Source: Clostridia bacterium
GTDB taxonomy: Bacteria > Acidobacteriota > Terriglobia > Terriglobales > Acidobacteriaceae
Assembly: GCA_035561135.1 (NCBI GenBank)
Contig: DATMYA010000057.1
Coordinates: 62,001-126,000 of the forward strand
Direction of reading: 5' to 3'
Length of the DNA: 64,000 nucleotides
In this document: in pieces, positions 1 to 8,193 of the stretch
How the letters are laid out: each line of letters starts with the position of its first letter
Numbering within the stretch: the stretch's first letter is position 1
Notes under the pieces: generated by a model
Seen by the model: the letters and a program-made list of their open reading frames with translations, nothing else
What the model was told of the DNA's origin: nothing
Databases searched by the model: none
Position numbers and translations under genes: made by a program

Positions 1-636
1 AACTGGTATCCCGGCGACAAAGAAGGGCGGGGCGGAATCTACAACTTCGTAACGAAGCGCGGCAAGTGCCTGGGAGCTAATTCCAAAATCTCCTGGACGC
101 AGGTGGAGACCGGTTCGGCGATCACGTGGAAGTACCCGAGTTGCATTCTCCAGGGCGACAACTCAGTAGGTGAGTTCTACTCCGTGGCTCTCACCAACAA
201 CTATCAACAGGCTGACACAGGAACAAAGATGATCCACCTCGGTAAGAACACGCGCAGCACGATTGTGTCCAAGGGAATCTCCGCTGGACACGGTCAGAAT
301 ACGTATCGAGGGGGAGTCAAGATATTGAAGGGAGCGACAGGGGCTCGCAACTACACGCAGTGCGATTCGCTCCTGATCGGCGACAAGTGCGGCGCGCATA
401 CCTTTCCCTATATAGAGGTCAGGAACGCATCCGCTCGAATGGAGCACGAAGCTTCCACATCCAAGATTGGCGAAGATCAACTCTTCTATCTGCGCCAGCG
501 CGGCCTCAAAGCTGAGGACGCCGTTTCGATGATCGTAAGCGGCTTCTGCAAGCGCGTCTTTCGCGAACTGCCTATGGAATTTGCAGTAGAGGCACAGAAG
601 TTGTTGAGCGTCAGCCTGGAAGGCAGCGTTGGGTAG
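1..636 (+). CDS. sufB: SufB, Fe-S cluster assembly scaffold (5' end outside window)
   Basis: The C-terminal 211 codons of SufB are present; the reading frame is open from base 1, so the start lies upstream of the window. SufB is the scaffold subunit of the cytosolic SufBC2D complex, on which Fe-S clusters are built. Recognisable family features are the beta-helix core (NWYPGD near the window start, then [17 protein letters not shown] SufB core text) and the C-terminal RGLKAEDA helix region followed by the [11 protein letters not shown] tail. The gene is followed 42 bp later by sufC and then sufD, the usual suf order. No cysteine desulfurase sufS is seen downstream, so it may lie upstream of the window or elsewhere. 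Confidence 0.95.
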   Translation, partial: NWYPGDKEGRGGIYNFVTKRGKCLGANSKISWTQVETGSAITWKYPSCILQGDNSVGEFYSVALTNNYQQADTGTKMIHLGKNTRSTIVSKGISAGHGQNTYRGGVKILKGATGARNYTQCDSLLIGDKCGAHTFPYIEVRNASARMEHEASTSKIGEDQLFYLRQRGLKAEDAVSMIVSGFCKRVFRELPMEFAVEAQKLLSVSLEGSVG

Positions 637-678
637 AAATCGAGCACTACAAAGAATTGGTTTTTCAAGGAATCACAA

Positions 679-1449
679 ATGAGCTTGTTGGAAATTCGCA
701 ATCTCCATGTCAGGGCCGCTGGGCATGAAATCCTGAAAGGCATCGACCTAAAGGTCGGAGCCGGCGAAGTGCATTCCATCATGGGACCGAACGGCTCGGG
801 CAAGAGCACGCTCGCACAGGTGCTGGCTCGCCGCGAAAACTATGAGGTTACGGAAGGGCAGGTGTTGTTCGAGGGTAGAGATCTGCTCGCGATGAAGCCT
901 GAAGAAGCCGCCTGCGAAGGTGTCTTTATGGCCTTTCAATATCCGCTCGAGATCCCGGGAATTGGCAATGCATATTTCATGCGTTCTGCGTTGAACGCCA
1001 TTCGCAAGTGCCACGGCATCCCAGAAATGAATGCGATTGAATTTCTTCCGTTCTTCAGGGGAAAGCTGAAGCTGCTGGAGATGGATGAACAACTCGCGAA
1101 TCGCTCGGTGAACGAAGGGTTTTCAGGCGGCGAGAAGAAACGGAACGAAATCCTCCAAATGGCGATTCTCGAACCAAGGCTCGCAATCCTCGACGAGACG
1201 GATTCAGGTCTCGACATAGACGCTTTGAGAATTGTCGCCAAGGGAGTGAATGCAATGCGAAGCCCGGATCGAGGGATGATTCTGGTTACGCACTACCAGC
1301 GCCTGCTGAACTATGTCGTTCCCGACTTTGTGCATGTCCTGGTGGATGGACGAATCGTCCGTTCGGGCGGTCCGGAGTTGGCGCTTGAGTTGGAAGAAAC
1401 GGGCTATGGCCGCCCCGAGCCCGACACGCGCCCGGCGATGCCCGCATAA
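679..1449 (+). CDS. sufC: SufC, Fe-S assembly ATPase
   Basis: This is the 256-residue ABC-type ATPase of the SufBC2D scaffold complex, a soluble protein that is not part of a membrane transporter. The Walker A motif GPNGSGKS lies at residues 36-43, the signature FSGGEKKRNEILQ near 150, and Walker B with its catalytic region LAILDETDSGLDIDAL near 170. These are the SufC-specific forms. Length is standard for the family. ATG start preceded by AAGGAA. It sits between sufB and sufD, 15 bp ahead of the sufD start, consistent with one transcript. Confidence 0.97.
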   Translation: MSLLEIRNLHVRAAGHEILKGIDLKVGAGEVHSIMGPNGSGKSTLAQVLARRENYEVTEGQVLFEGRDLLAMKPEEAACEGVFMAFQYPLEIPGIGNAYFMRSALNAIRKCHGIPEMNAIEFLPFFRGKLKLLEMDEQLANRSVNEGFSGGEKKRNEILQMAILEPRLAILDETDSGLDIDALRIVAKGVNAMRSPDRGMILVTHYQRLLNYVVPDFVHVLVDGRIVRSGGPELALELEETGYGRPEPDTRPAMPA

Positions 1450-1464
1450 TGGGGGAGGCAGCAC

Positions 1465-2883
1465 TTGATTGCAGCGCCACAACAATTGGACAGCTATCTA
1501 GCGTCCTTCAGTAATTTCGAGCAGCGTGCCGCTGGTCACGATCTGCCATGGCTGCGAAAGCTCCGGCAGGACGCCTTTGCACGCTTTTTTGAAGTTGGCT
1601 TTCCGACAACTCATGATGAGGACTGGCGGTTCACCAACGTCTCGCGCCTGGCACAAACTCCATTCCAGTTGATACGGAATGGCCACGAGTTGCTGTCGCG
1701 CGCACAGATCGAAAAATATCAGGTCGCCGGAGCTGCCTGCCAGCTCGTGTTCGTAGATGGACGATGGGCGCGGGAGTTATCGTCACTACCGACTGATCCG
1801 CAAGGGATAGAAGTGAGTGGCTTAGCCGCTCAGATCGCGAGCAAGCCTGAGTCGGTCGCGGCTCATTTGGGTTCTTATCTAGACATTCGGCGGGACGCGT
1901 TTTGTGCCTTGAACACGGCCTTCGCGGAAGATGGCGCGTATGTTCGAGTCCCTCGTGGCGTTGTCGTAGAGGCCCCCATCTGCATGCTGTATCTCTCGAC
2001 GAGCGCCGACACGCCCAGCGTCAGCTTTCCACGGAATCTCGTAATAGCCGAGGAAGGCAGCCAGGCCACGATCGTGGAAGAGTATGTTTCGCTTTATGGC
2101 GTTTCAGTCGATGGCGTTTCACTCTCTGGCAGCACAACGTTTTGCAATACGGCCACCGAGCTTGTCGCGGGAGAAAACGCAACCATCTCGCACTACACAA
2201 TTGAGTCCGAAAGCGAACAGGCGTTCAATATCTCAACTCTTCGGATCGAGCAGTCAAGAAGCGCGAACGTTGCTTCGCACTCAATCTTGCTGGGCGGTGG
2301 ACTTGTGCGTAATAACGTTCATGCAGTATTGGCGGGAGAAGGAAGCGAATGCCTGATCAATGGCCTGTTCGCCGGAAATGGCCGCCAGCATCTCGACAAC
2401 TACATGCTCGTAGAACATAAGAGTCCGCACAGCAGTAGCAGGCAGTTCTACAACGGAATCCTTGATGGCCAGTCGCACGGCGTTTTCCACGGCCGCATCA
2501 TCGTACACAAAGCGGCGCAAAAGACCGACGCCAAGCAGACCAACCGCAACCTGCTGCTTTCCGACGATGCGCAGATTGACACCAAACCACAACTGGAGAT
2601 CTACGCCGACGACGTGAAGTGTACTCACGGCGCGACCATTGGCCAAATCGAACAGGATGCGCTCTTCTATCTGCGTTCTCGTGGTATCGACGAGGCTTCA
2701 GCGCGGAAACTCCTGCTGCTCGCCTTTGCCAGTGAGTGCCTGGAGCGCATGGGCAACGCTTCCGCGCGCAGCCATGTCGCGGCTTTGATCGATGCTGCCC
2801 TGTTCCGGGTCGTTCATGTGCCTGGTGCCTCGACGCAATCCGGCGAGGAGCAACCCGCGTTGCGATGGAATGAAGTTGGATGA
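1465..2883 (+). CDS. sufD: SufD, Fe-S assembly scaffold subunit
   Basis: A 472-residue SufD that partners SufB and SufC in Fe-S cluster assembly. The central beta-helix and the C-terminal SufB/SufD signature (DALFYLRSRGIDEASARKLLLLAF) are clear; the homologous tail occurs in SufB just upstream. The start is TTG, chosen because a strong Shine-Dalgarno GGGGGAGG at 1451-1458 sits 6 bases before it and no in-frame ATG follows until well inside the conserved N-terminal helix region. The stop codon abuts the start of the next gene, suggesting translational coupling. Confidence 0.95.
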   Translation: MIAAPQQLDSYLASFSNFEQRAAGHDLPWLRKLRQDAFARFFEVGFPTTHDEDWRFTNVSRLAQTPFQLIRNGHELLSRAQIEKYQVAGAACQLVFVDGRWARELSSLPTDPQGIEVSGLAAQIASKPESVAAHLGSYLDIRRDAFCALNTAFAEDGAYVRVPRGVVVEAPICMLYLSTSADTPSVSFPRNLVIAEEGSQATIVEEYVSLYGVSVDGVSLSGSTTFCNTATELVAGENATISHYTIESESEQAFNISTLRIEQSRSANVASHSILLGGGLVRNNVHAVLAGEGSECLINGLFAGNGRQHLDNYMLVEHKSPHSSSRQFYNGILDGQSHGVFHGRIIVHKAAQKTDAKQTNRNLLLSDDAQIDTKPQLEIYADDVKCTHGATIGQIEQDALFYLRSRGIDEASARKLLLLAFASECLERMGNASARSHVAALIDAALFRVVHVPGASTQSGEEQPALRWNEVG

Positions 2884-3321
2884 GTGCTGAAGACAACTTG
2901 GAGCAGCAACATGGAATCGCATGATGGCAGCAAGTTACTTCGAATCCAGGCTCCGGATGATCATCAAGAGGCGCCGAGGATGACCACGCAGCAGAAGCAA
3001 AGAGAAGGCCCGCTCGATGAGCAGATGATCTGGGACGAACTGAAGACCATCTACGATCCGGAAATTCCGGTCAACATCGTTGACCTTGGCCTGATCTACT
3101 CATTAAAAATCGTGCCGCTCGAACAAGCTGGAAACCGGATCGAGGTGGACATGTCCCTGACGGCCCCAGGCTGCAGCATGGCTAACGTGCTGAAAGCCAC
3201 CGCCGAGAGCAAGATCTCACAACTGCCGGATGTGAAGGATGTTCAGGTCAATATCGTGTTCGATCCGCCATGGCACATAGGTTTGATGTCGGAAGCGGCG
3301 AAGCTACAACTCGGTCTATAA
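2884..3321 (+). CDS. sufT: SufT-like MIP18/DUF59 Fe-S maturation factor
   Basis: A protein of up to 145 residues with a complete MIP18/DUF59 domain. The core contains IYDPEIPVNIVDLGLIY, then MSLTAPGCSMAN with the conserved cysteine, and ends with FDPPW. Proteins of this type next to sufBCD act as auxiliary Fe-S maturation or transfer factors (SufT/PaaD-like). The GTG start at 2884 abuts the sufD stop; in-frame ATGs at 2911 and 2980 are alternatives, and the conserved domain begins only near residue 45, so the start is uncertain. Being last of the suf genes supports a Fe-S role. Confidence 0.85.
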   Translation: MLKTTWSSNMESHDGSKLLRIQAPDDHQEAPRMTTQQKQREGPLDEQMIWDELKTIYDPEIPVNIVDLGLIYSLKIVPLEQAGNRIEVDMSLTAPGCSMANVLKATAESKISQLPDVKDVQVNIVFDPPWHIGLMSEAAKLQLGL

Positions 3322-3383
3322 CACCTCAATTCGGACACGGCTGCACTCTGAAAACAGGGCTGAATTCTGAAGGAGAAAAAGTC

Positions 3384-3857
3384 ATGAAAAAGGTCTCGCA
3401 TATTCCCGAAGGGTACAACACCATCACGCCTTACCTGGTCGTCAAGGGCGCTGCCCAAGCCATCGACTACTACAAAGAAGTATTTGGTGCTTCCGAGATC
3501 TTCCGCATGGACCAGCCTGACGGCAAAGTCGGCCACGCCGAGCTGAAGATCGGCAACTCACACATCATGTTGGCCGACGAAAATCCCAACATGGGGCCGG
3601 GTTACACCAGTGCCGCAAGCCTCGGCGCAAGCCCGGTGAGCTTGTATTTGTACATCCCGGATGTTGACAACGTAGTCGAGCGCGCCGCCGCTGCGGGTGC
3701 GAAGATTCTGAAGCCGGTTCAGGACCAGTTCTACGGAGATCGCTCCGGTTTTATCCAGGATCCATTCGGACACCTCTGGGGAATCGCAACTCACATAGAA
3801 GATGTGTCGCCGCAGGAATTGCAAGAGCGGATGAAGAAGATGATGCCGGCTGCGTAA
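3384..3857 (+). CDS. VOC-superfamily (PhnB/glyoxalase-like) protein
   Basis: A 157-residue vicinal-oxygen-chelate fold protein. It starts with ITPYLVVKGAAQAIDYYKEVFGA, a PhnB-like first beta-alpha-beta unit, and ends with the DPFGHLWGIATHIEDV motif carrying the usual metal-ligand-like positions. Such proteins are metal-dependent lyases, isomerases or resistance-type binders; the substrate cannot be told. Start chosen at ATG 3384 with AGGAGA 10 bases upstream; the frame is open further upstream but without family similarity. It is 62 bp downstream of the suf genes and may be transcribed separately. Confidence 0.85.
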   Translation: MKKVSHIPEGYNTITPYLVVKGAAQAIDYYKEVFGASEIFRMDQPDGKVGHAELKIGNSHIMLADENPNMGPGYTSAASLGASPVSLYLYIPDVDNVVERAAAAGAKILKPVQDQFYGDRSGFIQDPFGHLWGIATHIEDVSPQELQERMKKMMPAA

Positions 3858-4152
3858 CCAGAGGATCGGTGAACCGCCGCCGCTCGAAGAGTTCTGACGA
3901 GGCCCATCGAGACCGCCGCGAAAATCCCGGATATTGGGTGGACGCGTGAGACCTGCGTCTCCGCTTCAACGAGGCGAGTGTCAAAGAAATAAATCATCTC
4001 GCCTGTTGATTCTGCATCTACTCGTTCGACTAGCTGGTGACCCCCGTCGCGCCTGTGAAAACTCAAAACCGTAACTCAGCCGTGCATAACCGACATGCGT
4101 AGTCAGGCGCCGCCCCAAACCGGTCTGGCCCGGCAGAATAAGGAGATCGAAA

Positions 4153-4578
4153 GTGCGCTTCATGGTGCTGATCAAAGCCAATAAAGACACCGAGGCGGGT
4201 GTGATGCCGAGCGAGCAGTTGTTGACTGCGATGGGGAAGTTCAATGAAGAATTGGTGAAGGCCGGGGTGATGCTCGCGGGCGAAGGGCTCCAACCGAGTT
4301 CGAAGGGCGCTCGCGTCAAGTTCTCGGGAGAGAAGAGGACGGTGATTGACGGTCCCTTTGCCGAGACCAAGGAGTTGATTGCCGGATTCTGGTTGTGGCA
4401 GGTGAAGTCCAAAGAAGAGGCGATCGAGTGGGTCAAGCGCTGCCCAAATCCGACCGGAGAAGAGGCGGAGATCGAGATTCGCCAGGTGTTCGAGATGGAG
4501 AACTTCGGTCCGGAGTTTACGCCTGAGCTCAAGCAGCAGGAGGCGCAACTGCGCGCACGCTTGGAGAACAGGAAGTAA
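4153..4578 (+). CDS. YCII-related (DGPF-domain) protein
   Basis: A 141-residue YCII/DGPF-domain protein. It opens with RFMVLIKA and carries the diagnostic DGPFAETKE around residues 74-82, then GFWLWQVKSKEEAIEWVKRCP. YCII-like proteins are small dimeric alpha-beta barrels whose roles are mostly unknown; in many bacteria they sit beside extracytoplasmic sigma factors and VOC proteins, as here beside two VOC genes. The GTG start has AAGGAG at 4140-4145 with good spacing. The 295-bp gap upstream holds no gene that I can see. Confidence 0.88.
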   Translation: MRFMVLIKANKDTEAGVMPSEQLLTAMGKFNEELVKAGVMLAGEGLQPSSKGARVKFSGEKRTVIDGPFAETKELIAGFWLWQVKSKEEAIEWVKRCPNPTGEEAEIEIRQVFEMENFGPEFTPELKQQEAQLRARLENRK

Positions 4579-4667
4579 TGACTCTCGCGGCATTGACCGT
4601 GGGAACAGGTGTAACCAGTAACTTGCAGTCAACGGATTTCTGAACGATGAGCCGAAAGGAGTACATG

Positions 4668-5078
4668 ATGGAATTGGATGCTTATCTGACTTTCAACGGC
4701 GAGTGCGAGGCAGCGTTCAAGTTTTACGAGCAGTGTCTTGGCGGCAAGATCGAGGCGATGATGACCCACGGGGGATCGCCCGCGGCAGAACACGTTCCAC
4801 CGGACTGGCACAAGAAGATTCTTCATGCGCGCATGACCATTGGCGACAGGGTGTTGATGGCTTCCGACGCTCCGCCGGACCGCTATCAACAGCCACAAGG
4901 GTTCTCCATAGCGCTCGGCATTAAGGAACTCGCAGAAGCAGAGCGCATATTTCAGGCACTTGCGGAAAACGGCAAGGTGCAAATGCCGCTCCAGAAGACT
5001 TTCTGGGCGCTCCGCTTTGGTATGGTTGTCGACCGATTCGGCACACCATGGATGATCAACTGCGAACAACCATCCTGA
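4668..5078 (+). CDS. PhnB-like VOC protein
   Basis: A 136-residue PhnB-type VOC protein: AYLTFNGECEAAFKFYEQCLGGKIEAMMTH at the start and a C-terminal VVDRFGTPWMINCE, the usual DRFGxxWxI ending of this subfamily. The role is unknown; homologues are annotated as PhnB or 3-demethylubiquinone methyltransferase-like on fold only. Two adjacent ATGs (4665, 4668) lie behind AAAGGAG at 4655-4661; 4668 has the better spacing and gives the typical MELDAYL start. It follows the YCII gene and may share its transcript. Confidence 0.85.
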   Translation: MELDAYLTFNGECEAAFKFYEQCLGGKIEAMMTHGGSPAAEHVPPDWHKKILHARMTIGDRVLMASDAPPDRYQQPQGFSIALGIKELAEAERIFQALAENGKVQMPLQKTFWALRFGMVVDRFGTPWMINCEQPS

Positions 5079-5156
5079 GTCATGGTTGGGGGATGCCTCA
5101 CTCGGCTTCCTCCGGCTGCTCGGCCACCCATAACGAACTGGCGAGAAGGAGCGACT

Positions 5157-6272
5157 ATGAGCAAGGTACGGGTACTGGTTGGCACGCGCAAAGGAGCCTT
5201 CGTACTCACGTCAGACGGGAAACGTGAACGGTGGGACATCAGCGGTCCCCACTTTGCGGGCTGGGAGATTTACCACGTCAAGGGATCACCGGTTGACCCG
5301 AACCGGATCTATGCGTCCCAATCCAGCGAATGGTTCGGACAAGTTATCCAGCGCTCCAATGACGGTGGCAAGACGTGGGACGCGGTGGGGAATCAGTTCG
5401 TTTACGATGGCGTTCCCGGCACTCACCAGTGGTACGACGGCACGGCGCATCCTTGGGAGTTCAAGCGGGTGTGGCATCTTGAACCCTCGCTCACCGAACC
5501 GGAAACGGTCTACGCGGGAGTCGAAGACGCCGCCCTGTTTCGCTCGACCGACGGCGGGCAGACGTGGCAGGAGCTCTCTGGACTGCGCGGCCACGGTTCA
5601 GGGCCGCGTTGGCAACCGGGTGCGGGGGGAATGTGTCTGCACACGGTCCTTCTGGATCCGAGCAATCCCCAGCGTATCTTCATCGCTATCTCGGCGGCGG
5701 GTGCGTTCCGCACCGACGATGCCGGCAAGACCTGGCAACCGATTAACCGCGGGCTGACGTCCCAGCACATACCCGATCCAAATGCAGACGTGGGACACTG
5801 TGTTCATCGCATCGCCATGCACCCATCGCGTTCGGGCGTGTTATTCATGCAGAAGCATTGGGATGTCATGCGCAGCGACAACTCCGGCGATTCGTGGCAA
5901 GAGGTGAGCGGCAACTTGCCGTCCGATTTCGGGTTTGTTATCGACGTTCACGCGCACGAACCAGATACCATCTACGTCGTTCCGATCAAGAGCGACTCGG
6001 AGCACTTTCCGCCCGATGGCAAACTGCGCGTCTATCGTAGCCGGACAGGCGGCAATGAGTGGGAGGCACTCACGAAAGGCCTGCCGCAAAGCGACTGTTA
6101 CGTGAACGTGTTGCGCGACGCGATGGCTGTCGACTCGCTCGATTCGTGTGGCGTGTATTTCGGCACCACAGGGGGACAGGTGTACGCATCGGCCGACGCC
6201 GGAGATACCTGGGCCCCGATCGTCAGAGACCTTCCGGCCGTGCTTTCCGTAGAGGTGCAGACGCTGCCATGA
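5157..6272 (+). CDS. BNR/sialidase-type beta-propeller protein
   Basis: A 371-residue protein made of BNR (Asp-box) repeats: [44 protein letters not shown] and [11 protein letters not shown] are spread evenly, giving a predicted six- or seven-bladed propeller. There is no signal peptide, so it is likely cytoplasmic despite its sialidase-like fold; a catalytic sialidase role is not supported by any motif I can see. Start at ATG 5157 behind AGAAGGAG. Its stop overlaps the start of a MoaD/ThiS-type sulfur-carrier gene (ATGA overlap), indicating translational coupling and a functional link to that carrier. Confidence 0.85.
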   Translation: MSKVRVLVGTRKGAFVLTSDGKRERWDISGPHFAGWEIYHVKGSPVDPNRIYASQSSEWFGQVIQRSNDGGKTWDAVGNQFVYDGVPGTHQWYDGTAHPWEFKRVWHLEPSLTEPETVYAGVEDAALFRSTDGGQTWQELSGLRGHGSGPRWQPGAGGMCLHTVLLDPSNPQRIFIAISAAGAFRTDDAGKTWQPINRGLTSQHIPDPNADVGHCVHRIAMHPSRSGVLFMQKHWDVMRSDNSGDSWQEVSGNLPSDFGFVIDVHAHEPDTIYVVPIKSDSEHFPPDGKLRVYRSRTGGNEWEALTKGLPQSDCYVNVLRDAMAVDSLDSCGVYFGTTGGQVYASADAGDTWAPIVRDLPAVLSVEVQTLP

Positions 6273-6565
6273 TTCGAGTCGTACTTCCGGCACACTTGCG
6301 AACGCTGGCGCGCGCCGACGGCGAGGTGAAACTCGAAGTCGAGGGACTGGCCACGCAGTCTTCGATTCTCGACGCACTCGAGACACTTTACCCGGTGCTG
6401 CGTGGGACGATACGTGATCACGTCACGCAAAAGCGAAGACCGTTTGTGAGGTTTTTCGCTTGCGAGCAGGACCTCTCCCACGAACCACCGGACACCCCGC
6501 TCCCCGAGGCCGTTGCAGCCGGGGCTGAGCCTTTTCTAGTCGTGGGCGCCATCGCTGGCGGCTAG
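6269..6565 (+). CDS. MoaD/ThiS-family sulfur carrier protein
   Basis: A 98-residue beta-grasp protein: it begins [13 protein letters not shown], has a central [10 protein letters not shown] segment, and ends VVGAIAGG. The C-terminal Gly-Gly is the site adenylated and thiocarboxylated by E1-like enzymes in this family. It overlaps the upstream propeller gene by 4 bp and lies 57 bp before a MoeZ-like E1-rhodanese gene, its probable activating partner. The final sulfur acceptor (molybdopterin, thiamine, cysteine or another) cannot be told from the window. Confidence 0.85.
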   Translation: MIRVVLPAHLRTLARADGEVKLEVEGLATQSSILDALETLYPVLRGTIRDHVTQKRRPFVRFFACEQDLSHEPPDTPLPEAVAAGAEPFLVVGAIAGG

Positions 6566-6622
6566 GAGCTAGCACTTTGCTGGTCGGTGCGAGTAAAGAT
6601 GGCGAGATTTCGGAGGTGAAGG

Positions 6623-7792
6623 ATGCCTGCGTCAACTGATACTGCGAAGCCAGTCAATCTCACAAATGAAGAGATACTGCGTTATTCGCGGCATTTGATC
6701 ATGCCGGAGGTCGCGTTGGATGGGCAACAGCGGCTCAAGGCGGCACGTGTTCTGTGCGTCGGGGCCGGAGGCCTTGGCTCGCCTGTTGCTCTGTATCTGG
6801 CCGCCGCCGGCGTCGGCACGCTCGGAGTGGTGGATTTTGATGTAGTGGACTACACCAACCTTCAGCGGCAAATCATTCACACGACCAGCGATGTAGGGCG
6901 CTCGAAAGTCGAGTCAGCTGCGGAAAAGATCGAAGCGATCAATCCGTTCGTTAATGTCCGCCGCTTCGACGCCAAGCTCTCAAGCAAAAACGCACTCGAT
7001 ATGTTCCGCGAGTTCGACATCATCGCCGATGGCACCGACAACTTTGCCACGCGCTACCTGGTGAACGACGCCTGCGTGCTGAGTGGAAAGCCCAACGTGT
7101 ATGCATCCATTTTCCGGTTCGAGGGCCAGGCCAGCGTTTTCGCGGCGGAGAGCGGACCCTGTTACCGGTGCCTGTATCCCGAGCCGCCACCGCCGGGAAT
7201 GGTGCCGTCCTGCGCAGAGGGAGGAGTGCTGGGTGTTTTGCCGGGCCTTCTCGGAGTCATTCAGGCGACCGAAGTTATCAAACTAATCCTTGGCTCTGGC
7301 GAGTCATTGATTAGCCGGCTCCTGCTCGTGGACGCACTGACAATGCGTTTCCGCGAGGTGAAACTGCGCAAGGATCCCGAATGCCCGGTGTGCGGCCTGA
7401 ATCCGTCGGTCAGGGAATTGATCGACTATGACCAGTTCTGCGGAGTTCGTGGTGAAGAGATGTCCAGCGCCGCCGCGGTGCCGGAGATACAACCGGAAGA
7501 ACTGAAGCGCAGGCTCGATGCGGGTGAAGACATCTTTGTGCTCGATGTTCGCGACCCGCATGAATATAAGATATGCAACCTGCACGGGCATCTCATCCCT
7601 CTCGGCGACCTCGCTCAACGTGTGCACGAGTTGGATCCCGGCCGGGAAATCGTCGCGCATTGTAAAGGCGGCGTTCGCAGCGCTAAAGCCGTCGAGTTCC
7701 TTCGCAAAGCGGGATTTCTAAAAGTCACAAGTCTAGCGGGCGGCATCATTGGCTGGGCCGACAAGGTTGACGGCAAAATCCCCAGGTATTAA
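6623..7792 (+). CDS. moeZ: MoeZ/MoeB-like E1 adenylyltransferase-sulfurtransferase
   Basis: A 389-residue fusion of a ThiF/MoeB E1-like domain (about residues 15-275) and a rhodanese domain (about 285-385). Visible are the nucleotide-binding GAGGLG at 47-52, zinc-binding Cys pairs at 180/183 and 254/257, the MoeB-type catalytic Cys at 197 in PSCAEGG, and the rhodanese active-site loop CKGGVRS with Cys347. It would adenylate the C-terminal glycine of a sulfur carrier and then thiocarboxylate it using the rhodanese persulfide. The start has an excellent GGAGG at 6612-6616. The MoaD-like gene just upstream is the likely substrate. Confidence 0.92.
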   Translation: MPASTDTAKPVNLTNEEILRYSRHLIMPEVALDGQQRLKAARVLCVGAGGLGSPVALYLAAAGVGTLGVVDFDVVDYTNLQRQIIHTTSDVGRSKVESAAEKIEAINPFVNVRRFDAKLSSKNALDMFREFDIIADGTDNFATRYLVNDACVLSGKPNVYASIFRFEGQASVFAAESGPCYRCLYPEPPPPGMVPSCAEGGVLGVLPGLLGVIQATEVIKLILGSGESLISRLLLVDALTMRFREVKLRKDPECPVCGLNPSVRELIDYDQFCGVRGEEMSSAAAVPEIQPEELKRRLDAGEDIFVLDVRDPHEYKICNLHGHLIPLGDLAQRVHELDPGREIVAHCKGGVRSAKAVEFLRKAGFLKVTSLAGGIIGWADKVDGKIPRY

Positions 7793-7875
7793 GCCCTTTC
7801 TACGAAGACCCTGTGCGACGAAGACGCAAGGTGGTTCGACTACGCGCCCAAAACAAAAAAGCGCTACGCTCACCA

Positions 7876-8055
7876 CTACGCGTGTTCTGAACTGGCTTTG
7901 TCAGCAGTCTTACGAATAGCCACCCCATATTGCTCCAATCCTCGCACTTGTGAATCCTCGCTCCACTCGATCACGTTCCGCTTGAGCACGCAGTGAAATA
8001 CTCCGCAGTTCCAGGTTGGGAATGCCTCAACTTTGTTTCCGCAAATGGCAGTCAT
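7876..8055 (-). CDS. small hypothetical protein (59 aa)
   Basis: A 59-codon minus-strand frame, ATG to TAG, in the 400-bp gap between the MoeZ-like gene and the giant surface-protein gene. It includes three cysteines and text such as FPTWNCGVFHCVLKRN. I do not recognise it. In its favour, it ends 15 bases before a small GC hairpin with a run of six T on the minus strand (plus-strand A-run 7855-7860), which would be a terminator for it. Against it, the ribosome-binding site is weak. The rest of the gap, 7793-8193, shows nothing else clear. Confidence 0.3.
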   Translation of the reverse strand: MTAICGNKVEAFPTWNCGVFHCVLKRNVIEWSEDSQVRGLEQYGVAIRKTADKASSEHA

Positions 8056-8193
8056 GCCTTGAGTTATTTAGGTAAGTAGTTGACCATCTACTCTGGAGAG
8101 AGTACGATTCCCGCGCAGCCGACCGCTTCCCAACAGCAGTAATTACAGGGGCCTCTTTCAAGCGTTTCTAACGTTCGGAGCCAATTCAAACCA

